DNA of 64,000 nucleotides from contig NZ_CP036264.1 in the NCBI RefSeq assembly GCF_008035925.1, positions 6,605,641-6,669,640 on the forward strand. Direction: 5' to 3'. Positions 36,587-43,441 of this stretch are shown piece after piece (within the stretch, counting starts at the first letter, position 1; each line of letters starts with the position of its first letter). The translations under genes and the position numbers were made by a program. The stretch is from Stieleria maiorica. GTDB taxonomy: Bacteria; Planctomycetota; Planctomycetia; Pirellulales; Pirellulaceae. The notes under the pieces are model-generated. The model saw only the letters and a program-made list of their open reading frames with translations, was not told the DNA's origin and did no database searches.

Positions 36587-36596
36587 TGTTGCAACA
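36587..36596. promoter_or_regulatory. MarR-type operator upstream of the pirin gene
   Basis: Second copy of TGTTGCAACA, in the 106-bp gap between the MarR and pirin genes. Flanking bases (ATCTGTTGCAACATGCAT) extend the symmetry slightly. Confidence 0.6.
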
Positions 36597-36670
36597 TGCA
36601 TTTGCCTTCTCGCAGACGCCGCGCTATAAATCAATTTCCCTCTCCCCTCTCTGAAAAGGAGAAAGCTTCG

Positions 36671-37588
36671 ATGACCAATCCAACGACCAACGTGCGACAA
36701 CCCAAACGCATCACCACGTCGCGACCGCTGGTGGAGGGTGCCGGTGTTCATCTGCATCGCGGGTTCGGTTTCGGCGAAACAGAACCGTTTGACCCTTTCC
36801 TGCTATTCGATGACTTTCGCAACGAAGACCCCGAGCGGTACGTCAACGGGTTCCCCTGGCATCCGCATCGCGGGATCGAGACGATCACGTATGTCTTGGC
36901 CGGAACGGTCGACCACGCCGACAGCTTGGGCAACAGCGGACAGCTGGCGACGGGCGATATCCAGTGGATGACGGCCGGCAGCGGGATCATGCATCAAGAA
37001 ATGCCGCACGGGGACGCCGAAGGTCGGATGCACGGGTTTCAACTGTGGGCCAATCTTCCGGCCAAGCACAAGATGACCAAGCCACGCTATCAAGACATCA
37101 GCGCCAAGGATGTCCCGGTGGTGGTGGAGGACGACGGCACGAGTGTGCGAGTGCTGTGCGGAGATTTTTGGGGCAAACGCGGTCCGGTCGAAGGTGTCGC
37201 TGCCGATCCCCGCTACCTGGACATCAGTTTGCCCCCGAACACGACGCGATCGATTCCGATCGAAACGACGCGCCATGCGTTCGCGTACGTGTTTGCCGGA
37301 TCGGTGCGGTTCAAAGACGCGTCGGATCCGCGTGACGTGCGGGTCGAAGACCCGATGAACCACGGCCAATCGTTAGCCGAGTTTGCGGGAAATCGTTCGC
37401 TGGTGTTGTTCGACCAAGGCGATTCGATTCGCGTGCAGTCGGGCGAGGAAGGCGGCAGGTTCTTGCTGGTTTCCGGCGAACCGATCAAGGAGCCGGTCGC
37501 CTGGCGCGGCCCGATCGTGATGAACACGCAAGAGGAAATCCAGCAGGCGTGGCGTGAACTGAAAGAAGGATCTTTCATCAAGTCATGA
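36671..37588 (+). CDS. Pirin family protein
   Basis: 305 residues from ATG at 36671. It is a bicupin with the pirin metal site: FPWHPHRGIETITYVLAGTV, then MTAGSGIMHQEMPHGD. Family members act as quercetin dioxygenases or as redox-sensing regulators. The MarR neighbour and shared palindrome suggest induction by quinone or oxidative stress. A terminator follows 11 bp after the stop. Confidence 0.93.
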   Translation: MTNPTTNVRQPKRITTSRPLVEGAGVHLHRGFGFGETEPFDPFLLFDDFRNEDPERYVNGFPWHPHRGIETITYVLAGTVDHADSLGNSGQLATGDIQWMTAGSGIMHQEMPHGDAEGRMHGFQLWANLPAKHKMTKPRYQDISAKDVPVVVEDDGTSVRVLCGDFWGKRGPVEGVAADPRYLDISLPPNTTRSIPIETTRHAFAYVFAGSVRFKDASDPRDVRVEDPMNHGQSLAEFAGNRSLVLFDQGDSIRVQSGEEGGRFLLVSGEPIKEPVAWRGPIVMNTQEEIQQAWRELKEGSFIKS

Positions 37589-37598
37589 CCCTCCGAGG

Positions 37599-37632
37599 AT
37601 CGGTGTGGAAGCTTCCGCACCGATTTTTTTCT
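37599..37632 (+). terminator. Rho-independent terminator after pirin
   Basis: CGGTGTGGAAGCTTCCGCACCG is a 22-bp self-complementary stem (one G-T pair) followed by ATTTTTTTCTTT. Confidence 0.85.
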
Positions 37633-37688
37633 TTCACCAGCCTTTCCGAATTTGCTTCCTTTCAACCTGAATTCCACGGAGACGACCG

Positions 37689-38282
37689 ATGAAATTCTTC
37701 GCGACCCTGATGACCGTTTCAGTGCTCAGCTTGGCCGTTCAGCAACCGAGTGTCTTGGGACAATCGCCGGCGGCGGCAGCGCCAACGACCTACAAGATCG
37801 ACAATGACCACACCAGCGTCCAGTTCAAGATCTCGCACCTGGGGATCAGCTGGGTTCACGGCCGATTCAATGAAACGTCGGGCAAGTTCACGATGGACGC
37901 CGATCAGGTGATGACGTCGATTGAGCTGACGATGCAAGTGAAAAGCGTCGACACCAAGAACGAGAAACGAGACGCCCATTTGCGTTCGCCGGATTTCTTT
38001 GACGCCGAACGGTTTCCCGAAATCACCTTCGAAAGCACCGCGATCAAGCCGTCCGACAAGGGGCTGGACGTGACCGGAATCGTCACGCTTCACGGCCAAA
38101 CCCGCCCGCTTTCGTTTGTGCTGGTCGGGGGTGACAAGGCTGAATTCCCCGAAGGCGTTCATCGCACCGGGTACACGACGGCCTTCACGCTCAAGCGGAG
38201 CGATTTCGGGATGAAAACAATGCTCGGCCCCGTCGGGGATGAAGTCCGCGCCGAAGTCAGCTTTGAAGGCATCCGGCAGTAA
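37689..38282 (+). CDS. YceI family periplasmic lipid-binding protein
   Basis: 197 residues with a signal peptide ending near residue 25. The lipocalin-like YceI barrel is evident: YKIDNDHTSVQFKISHLGIS, WVHGRFNETSGKFTMD, LRSPDFFDAERFPEITFES and KRSDFGMKTMLGPVGDEV. YceI proteins bind isoprenoid quinones or similar amphiphiles. It has its own promoter region after the pirin terminator, and its place in the MarR group points to quinone or oxidant handling. Confidence 0.93.
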   Translation: MKFFATLMTVSVLSLAVQQPSVLGQSPAAAAPTTYKIDNDHTSVQFKISHLGISWVHGRFNETSGKFTMDADQVMTSIELTMQVKSVDTKNEKRDAHLRSPDFFDAERFPEITFESTAIKPSDKGLDVTGIVTLHGQTRPLSFVLVGGDKAEFPEGVHRTGYTTAFTLKRSDFGMKTMLGPVGDEVRAEVSFEGIRQ

Positions 38283-38306
38283 GCAAGCGAGTCGCCGTCG
38301 TCGCGG

Positions 38307-38975
38307 CTACTGGTACTTGTCCAGATTCGTTTCGGGGCCGTCTTCGACGACCTTTTGGGCTTTCTGGAAACTTTCGATCAGGCACTTGTACTCCGGGCAG
38401 ACGTGATCGGCCAGGATTTGTGCGAACCGCGAGCCTTCGGCGCGATTCCAGGTTCGCATCAATTCGGCCACCATGGCGAAGGTGTCCGTCGGGATCGCTC
38501 CGGCCTGTGCCACGCGGGCGATCGTGGTGTCGGTCGCCATTTTGCTCCAGTTACCCGATGCGTCCACGACGCAATAGACCTTGTAGCCGGCTTGCACGGC
38601 GCTGACGGCTGGGAATGCCATGCAAACGCTGGTCAAGGTTCCAGCGATGATCAACGTCTTGCGTCCCGTTTTTTCAATCGCTTCGACAAACGGTGGGTTG
38701 TCCCAGGCGTTGATCTGGCCGGTGCGAGGAACGTATTGGGCGTGCGGGGCGTACTGGTCGATCTCGGGGATCAACGGCCCGTTCGGTCCGTCCGGCACCG
38801 AGGCGGTGGTGATGACGGGGATGTTCAGCAACGTCGCCGTCTTTGCCAACGCGATCACGTAGTTGCGGAGATCGGGAATGGGCACGTCCCGTACCGTGTT
38901 GAACAGCCCGCTCTGATGGTCGATCAGCAGCATCACGGTGTCTTCGGGGTCGAGCAGTCCATTGAATTCAGCCAT
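38307..38975 (-). CDS. Isochorismatase-like hydrolase (YcaC type)
   Basis: 222 residues from ATG at 38975. It has the cysteine-hydrolase fold: Asp in [13 protein letters not shown] and nucleophile Cys in [16 protein letters not shown]. The [15 protein letters not shown] loop is typical of the YcaC subgroup, whose natural substrate is unknown. I could not place the third (Lys) residue confidently. It converges on the YceI gene, and its upstream region has half-sites resembling the MarR palindrome. Confidence 0.88.
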   Translation of the reverse strand: MAEFNGLLDPEDTVMLLIDHQSGLFNTVRDVPIPDLRNYVIALAKTATLLNIPVITTASVPDGPNGPLIPEIDQYAPHAQYVPRTGQINAWDNPPFVEAIEKTGRKTLIIAGTLTSVCMAFPAVSAVQAGYKVYCVVDASGNWSKMATDTTIARVAQAGAIPTDTFAMVAELMRTWNRAEGSRFAQILADHVCPEYKCLIESFQKAQKVVEDGPETNLDKYQ

Positions 38976-39089
38976 GATCGTTTTCCGGATTGAAAGCACA
39001 AAAGCAGCGGTCGATTGAATCCATCGACTCGATGGATCGGACGCTGCGTGTGCCTTGCTTTTAGAGCAGCTGAATCACGGATTCAAGTA

Positions 39090-39114
39090 TGCAACAAGTT
39101 GACAGCTGTTGTTA
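39090..39114. promoter_or_regulatory. Possible split MarR site upstream of the hydrolase
   Basis: TGCAACA at 39090-39096 and TGTTGTTA at 39107-39114 are inverted half-sites resembling TGTTGCAACA but separated by 10 bp. They lie about 115 bp upstream of the isochorismatase-like gene. Confidence 0.35.
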
Positions 39115-39149
39115 TGACGTCGAGCGATCAGTGCAGGACTGGCTAACAC

Positions 39150-39289
39150 CTAGCTGGCCAGCGCCACTTTAACGTAGCGACGTTGGGTGCGAGCGTGGAA
39201 AACCCCGTGGACCCACCTTCTGGCGAAGGTAGCTACGTTTGACCTGCGATTCACGATGTTTGTTGTGTAAAGTGGCGCTGTCCAGCTAG
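39150..39289. repeat. 140-bp element with 22-bp terminal inverted repeats
   Basis: CTAGCTGGCCAGCGCCACTT at the left end pairs with the right end (AAGTGGCGCTGTCCAGCTAG) with one mismatch. The core contains the CGTAGCGACG / GGTAGCTACG hairpin sequence shared with 29493-29576 and 49056-49132. No coding capacity. MITE-like. Confidence 0.8.
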
Positions 39290-39300
39290 ACACTAACGGT

Positions 39301-40728
39301 TTACGTGTTTTCTTTACGGATCGCTTGGACGGTTTGGTCGACGTCGCGGTACTGGACGGCATGCGGGGCGGTCTGTGACTTGCTGGCGGTGGCGGCGGCG
39401 ACGCCGGCGTATTCGCCCATCGCGACCGCGTTGCCGGTCACCCGGTAACTCGAGTGCGCGATAAAGTCGCCGCTGATGCATCGTCCCGCCATCATCAAAT
39501 TGTCCACCCCGGCGGCGACGAGCGCTCCCATCGGGATGTCAAACGGCTTGGCTTTGATCCCGCGATTTCCATAGCCGCCGTCGGCCTTCTTGAGCGCATG
39601 AATGTCGACGCAAAACCCGGACGTGCAGACGCTTTGGGGATCCTTTCGTCCCGCGACGACGTCGTCTTGCGTCACGCGGCTGCGGCCCTGGATCCGTCGT
39701 CCGTCACGAACGCCGATCTGTTCGCCGGTGGCGACCAAACGCAGGTCTTTCCATTCCGGCAGCGTCTGCAATCCCCTGACGATCTGGTTCAATTCGTTCC
39801 GCGCCCGAAACGTGGCTTCGGTGATCGCGGCTGCATCATCGGGGCGGACGCCATATTCGTGGTTCATCATCACCGAGGCGATCGATCCGCCCATGTGAAA
39901 CACGGTCGGCTTGGTGTAGCTCGGTTTGTAGCCGCCGCGTTCGATTTCGGCTCGGAAGCGATCTTTGTGTTTTCCGTCGCTGCTGCCGGCACGCGTGTAC
40001 TGGTGCAGCAATTCGGGCGGCGCCGAGATCACACCCATCAACGACATCGGTTGGCAGGGACAGTTGTCTGCTCCCGCGCTATCACCAATTTCAAACTCAC
40101 AACCGGCCAGCGCCCCGACGTCTCCGTCGCCCGTCGCGTCAATGACCACATCGGCCATCCAGGCCTGTCGGCCCGATTTGGATTCGGTCATCACACCCCG
40201 AATCCGATTGTTTTGGTCGAGATCCACCGCGACGACACGGGTGTGAAGCTGGACGCCGATGCGAAGTTCGCTGACGAGCGTTTCCAACACCCACTTCATC
40301 GTTTCCACGTCGTACATGTACGACAGCCACGTCCGCGGCCTCAGCGGGACGTGCCCGTACTGGTTGTTCGCCTGGTCCAGACGCCGGATCAGTTCTTTGT
40401 TGAACCCCGGTTTGTCGGAATCGATGACGTATGACAGCATGCCGCTGGTCCAGACCCCGCCCAGACATCCGTGACATTCCAACAGTTGCACCGACGCACC
40501 GGCTCGGGCGGCCGCGATCGCCGCGCTGACCCCGGCCGGACCGCCGCCACAGACCAGCACGTCGCTGCGGCCGGCGATCGGCGTTTGGCGTTGTGATTCG
40601 GTGATGGAATTGGGGGCGTGTCCCGATCCCGGCTCTTTCGAATCGGCTGCCGCCGACACCGCGAGTGTGTTCGCCGATCCGAGGACCGCCGCGGTTCCGA
40701 AAAGCATCTCACGTCGCTGTAGGGGCAT
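39301..40728 (-). CDS. FAD-dependent oxidoreductase, exported (FAD_oxidored family)
   Basis: 475 residues from ATG at 40728. A Tat-like start (MPLQRREMLFGTAAVLG) precedes an FAD-binding Rossmann motif, VLVCGGGPAGVSAAIAAARA, with LLECHGCLGGVW. ADVVIDATGDGDVGALAGCEF and a C-terminal DNLMMAGRCISGDFIAHSSY are typical of planctomycete FAD_oxidored proteins of unknown substrate. The gene is monocistronic, and its 3' end abuts the 39150-39289 repeat. Confidence 0.88.
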   Translation of the reverse strand: MPLQRREMLFGTAAVLGSANTLAVSAAADSKEPGSGHAPNSITESQRQTPIAGRSDVLVCGGGPAGVSAAIAAARAGASVQLLECHGCLGGVWTSGMLSYVIDSDKPGFNKELIRRLDQANNQYGHVPLRPRTWLSYMYDVETMKWVLETLVSELRIGVQLHTRVVAVDLDQNNRIRGVMTESKSGRQAWMADVVIDATGDGDVGALAGCEFEIGDSAGADNCPCQPMSLMGVISAPPELLHQYTRAGSSDGKHKDRFRAEIERGGYKPSYTKPTVFHMGGSIASVMMNHEYGVRPDDAAAITEATFRARNELNQIVRGLQTLPEWKDLRLVATGEQIGVRDGRRIQGRSRVTQDDVVAGRKDPQSVCTSGFCVDIHALKKADGGYGNRGIKAKPFDIPMGALVAAGVDNLMMAGRCISGDFIAHSSYRVTGNAVAMGEYAGVAAATASKSQTAPHAVQYRDVDQTVQAIRKENT

Positions 40729-40862
40729 GGTGTTCTCCCGCAGGTCTTTCTGCAATCCGTTTGGTTGATCCGCAATTGTAGCTGGCCGTGGTGTCGTCGG
40801 TGGACGCCGGTGTAAAATGCTCGGCAGCAATTCTTCCGCATCAGAGCTTCTCGAATCAGCGA

Positions 40863-41294
40863 ATGAACCGTCGCAGACCCACTGTCGTGCTCGGCAAATT
40901 GCTGTCTGTGTTGCCACCGGTCTTGCTGGCCTTGTTACCCCGGTTGGGCTGTCCGTGTCAGTACCCCGCTTATGCAGGCTTGCTCGGTTGGTTGGGGCTG
41001 GCGTTTTTGATGCAGACCAAGTACTTGCTTCCAATCACGGCGGCGTGTTTAACATTTGCCGTCGGCGGGCTGGCGGTCGGTGCCGAGCGGCGCCATGGTT
41101 ACCTGCCGTTCGGCGTCGGGTTGTTGGCGGCCATCGGGTTGATCGTCGGCAAGTTTGTGATCGCGTTTGATCCGATGGTCTATGGGGCGATCGCAGTGCT
41201 GTTGGCCGCCTCGGTTTGGAACGCGTGGCCGAGCAAAAAACGATCCAAATTGCGGATTGACGCTGATGGTCATGTGACGGAGGGTGACCACTGA
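40863..41294 (+). CDS. Small four-helix membrane protein, MerC-like
   Basis: 143 residues from ATG at 40863. Four hydrophobic helices are seen, with a CPC motif after the first (LPRLGCPCQYPAYAGLLG), reminiscent of MerC/MerT-type mercury transport proteins. No other mer gene is near, so mercury transport is only a suggestion; a general thiol-containing membrane protein is equally possible. It is divergent from the FAD oxidoreductase. Confidence 0.5.
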   Translation: MNRRRPTVVLGKLLSVLPPVLLALLPRLGCPCQYPAYAGLLGWLGLAFLMQTKYLLPITAACLTFAVGGLAVGAERRHGYLPFGVGLLAAIGLIVGKFVIAFDPMVYGAIAVLLAASVWNAWPSKKRSKLRIDADGHVTEGDH

Positions 41295-41310
41295 GTCGTT
41301 GGGGAGATCG

Positions 41311-41397
41311 GGTAAGAAGATTTTGGAGGTAAGAAGAAGATGAAATGCATCAGCCCGCGGAGATAGATAATTTTCCTACCCTAAGAATCTTCCTACC
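41311..41397. repeat. ~90-bp inverted element, copy 2 of 3
   Basis: It starts GGTAAGAAGATTTTGGAGG and ends AAGAATCTTCCTACC; inner pair GGTAAGAAGAAG and ATTTTCCTACC. The ends match copies at 16826-16914 and 60741-60830; the middles differ. Confidence 0.85.
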
Positions 41398-41451
41398 ATT
41401 CCGCTCAGCGACGGTGCTCGTTCAAGTCGGTGGAAACGAGAGCGCGGTTGG

Positions 41452-41490
41452 CAGAATGATACGGGGCAGAATGATGGTGGGGCGGGTCGG
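41452..41490. repeat. Short GGCAGAATGATG repeat
   Basis: Two units (GGCAGAATGAT) spaced 16 bp apart, related to the 33314-33367 units. Confidence 0.5.
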
Positions 41491-41563
41491 CTGGCGACAA
41501 ACCGTTGCTCTCACGGTCAACGTAAGAGGCAGGAAACTGACAGGCTGGAAGCCTATCCCACGA

Positions 41564-43228
41564 CTATTTCGCTTTGATGCGGCCGGGCATCTCGATTTGT
41601 GTCAGTTCCGGTGGACGACGGCTGGGGGCGAATGACAAGGCGGCGGTGGGGCAGGCGTCGACGCACTCTTCGGCCACTTTGGTTAATGCTTCATCAAGCT
41701 GACCTCCAAACGGTACGCTCAGCAAAACATCAAAACCGCGACCGACGAAGGACAGTCCCAACGGTTCTTGCGCCCGCTCGGCGATCTTGATGCACAGTTC
41801 GCACTTGATGCACTTGCCCGGTTCGAACAACACCGACGAGGCACGTCCAACGACTTCGTAGGGCCGACGCACGCGGGGAAAACGGTTCGGATTGGCGCCG
41901 TAAAACTCCGACCAGCGTTCCAGTTTGCACTTGTTGTGCGCCACACACCCACAGCCCAGGCAGCGCTGGGATTGTTCGGTCGCATCACAGGAAACGTAAT
42001 CCGAGCCGGTCGCCGGTACAGAACGCGGGGCGGGGACGGAGTTGGCCAGAAACTGGTCGATCTCGCCTGATTCCAGACGACCGATGCGTGAGGCAAAGTC
42101 GTGCCCCAGGCCGAGTTTCTTGCAGCCGGCGAGGAATTGGTTGATGATCGTTGCGGCTTCTTTCCCGTCGGCCGTGCTCCGCACCACCATCCCCTTGCCA
42201 CGCAACGCGTTGCCGACGGCGAACACGCCTCGGCGGTTGGTCGCGTAGGTTTCCGAGTCGACGTCGATGCCCTTGCGGCTGGCTTTGATTCCCAATTGTT
42301 CGACTCGTGCCGGCGTGGTCTGGCCGATCGCCAACAGCACCGCGTCAAACTCATCACACAACGCATCGAGTTGCTCTTTCGTGGTGATCGCTGCTTGCAA
42401 ACGAACGTCAACGCCCAGTCGGATGATTTGGTTGATTTCCGCATCCAAGATGTTGCGTGGCAAACTCTGTTCATCTTCTTCGCTGCGGAGTCGGCCGCCC
42501 AGTGCATCGTTTCGCTCGATCAACGTGCAGGCGTGTCCGGAACGGCGCAGGTAAAACACGCCGGCCAGGCCGGAGGGGCCGGCACCGACAATGGCCACGC
42601 GTTTTCCCGTGTCCGGCATGCAGGGAGGCAGATAGGGATCGTCGCTGGCCAAATCGACATCCGCCACGTAGCGTTTCAGATCACAGATCGCCACGGGGCC
42701 GTCGGCGGTCTTGCGTCGACAACCCTTTTCACACGGCTTGGGGCAGACGCGGCCGAGGACCGCCGGCAAGGCGATGTCCGCTTTGATGGTGACGATGGCA
42801 TCACGCAAGTTTTCATGGCTGATCTGGTCCAACATCAGCGGGATATCCATGTGTGCCGGGCAGGCAAAGTCACACGGGGCACGACAGTCACCGACGTGTT
42901 CGCTGAGCAGCAACTCCAGCGCCGTCCGTCGCAAGTCGCGAATCTCTTCACTCTCGTTTTCGATCTCCATCCCTTCGACGACCTTGGTCCCACAGGCCGA
43001 GATCAATCGGCCGGACCGGCGATCCTTAACCGTGCAGACCTGGCACGAGTTGGAGGGCTCGTAGCCTTTGAGATGACACAGCGTCGGGATTTCAACGCCC
43101 ACGAGCGCGGCGGCATCGACGAGGTTCGATCCCGGCGGGACGTCGATTTCGCGATCATCGATTTTGATGTTCACCACGGCGGGGGACCTCGTTCTGGATT
43201 CGACGTTCAAACGTGATGGCACGGGCAT
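41564..43228 (-). CDS. Fused NuoG N-terminal / GltD-like flavoprotein / ferredoxin subunit
   Basis: 554 residues from ATG at 43228; GTG codons at 43177 and 43174, behind a GAGGT site, are alternative starts. A plant-type 2Fe-2S domain comes first (Cys51, 62, 65, 79). Next is a cysteine cluster CRAPCDFACPAHMDIP (Cys115, 119, 123) as in NuoG and GltD. An FAD/NAD(P) glutamate-synthase small-subunit-like domain follows (VAIVGAGPSGLAGVFYLR, VFAVGNALRGKG). The end is ferredoxin-like (GKCIKCELCIKIAE, ECVDACPTAALSF). It is last in the nine-gene cluster, 200 bp after nuoEF. Likely a soluble electron-transfer subunit that joins NAD(P)H with a low-potential carrier; flavin bifurcation is possible but unproven. 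Confidence 0.85.
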   Translation of the reverse strand: MPVPSRLNVESRTRSPAVVNIKIDDREIDVPPGSNLVDAAALVGVEIPTLCHLKGYEPSNSCQVCTVKDRRSGRLISACGTKVVEGMEIENESEEIRDLRRTALELLLSEHVGDCRAPCDFACPAHMDIPLMLDQISHENLRDAIVTIKADIALPAVLGRVCPKPCEKGCRRKTADGPVAICDLKRYVADVDLASDDPYLPPCMPDTGKRVAIVGAGPSGLAGVFYLRRSGHACTLIERNDALGGRLRSEEDEQSLPRNILDAEINQIIRLGVDVRLQAAITTKEQLDALCDEFDAVLLAIGQTTPARVEQLGIKASRKGIDVDSETYATNRRGVFAVGNALRGKGMVVRSTADGKEAATIINQFLAGCKKLGLGHDFASRIGRLESGEIDQFLANSVPAPRSVPATGSDYVSCDATEQSQRCLGCGCVAHNKCKLERWSEFYGANPNRFPRVRRPYEVVGRASSVLFEPGKCIKCELCIKIAERAQEPLGLSFVGRGFDVLLSVPFGGQLDEALTKVAEECVDACPTAALSFAPSRRPPELTQIEMPGRIKAK

Positions 43229-43441
43229 ACGTGTTGGTGTCCAGGCTTTAGCTCAATACCGCTAAGTCAAGCGTCGTTCTCTTTCGGCAGGGGCCCGTAG
43301 GCTCGCGCCAAACGGCTGATCATCGTTTGACATCAGCCGGTTCGCGCCAGCGTCCGGGCCTTAACTTAGCGGTATTGGGCTTTAGCTGCCCACTCTCGCT
43401 GCATCGCAGCGACCGGGAATCGCCTCAAGGCTAAACACCAA
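43229..43441. repeat. Nested repeat: GTTGGTGT-family element interrupted by a MITE
   Basis: The outer element reads, on the minus strand, GTTGGTGTTTAGCC, a CGCTGCGATGCAGCG hairpin, then GTGGGCAGCTAAAGCC and TGGACACCAA. Uninterrupted relatives are at 55031-55190 and 56733-56808. Its right end overlaps the stop codon of the NuoEF fusion. The interruption is described separately at 43254-43377. Confidence 0.85.
43254..43377. mobile_element. 124-bp MITE-like element with target-site duplication
   Basis: 18-bp terminal inverted repeats: CAATACCGCTAAGTCAAG at 43254-43271 and its complement with one mismatch at 43360-43377. The interior also pairs (GGCTGAT with ATCAGCC), making a long hairpin. A 10-bp direct repeat GGCTTTAGCT flanks it at 43244-43253 and 43378-43387. 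Paralogous copies of the host repeat have this 10-mer (as GGCGAAAGCC on the other strand) only once, which shows it was duplicated on insertion. There is no transposase inside, so it would need one supplied in trans. Confidence 0.85.
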
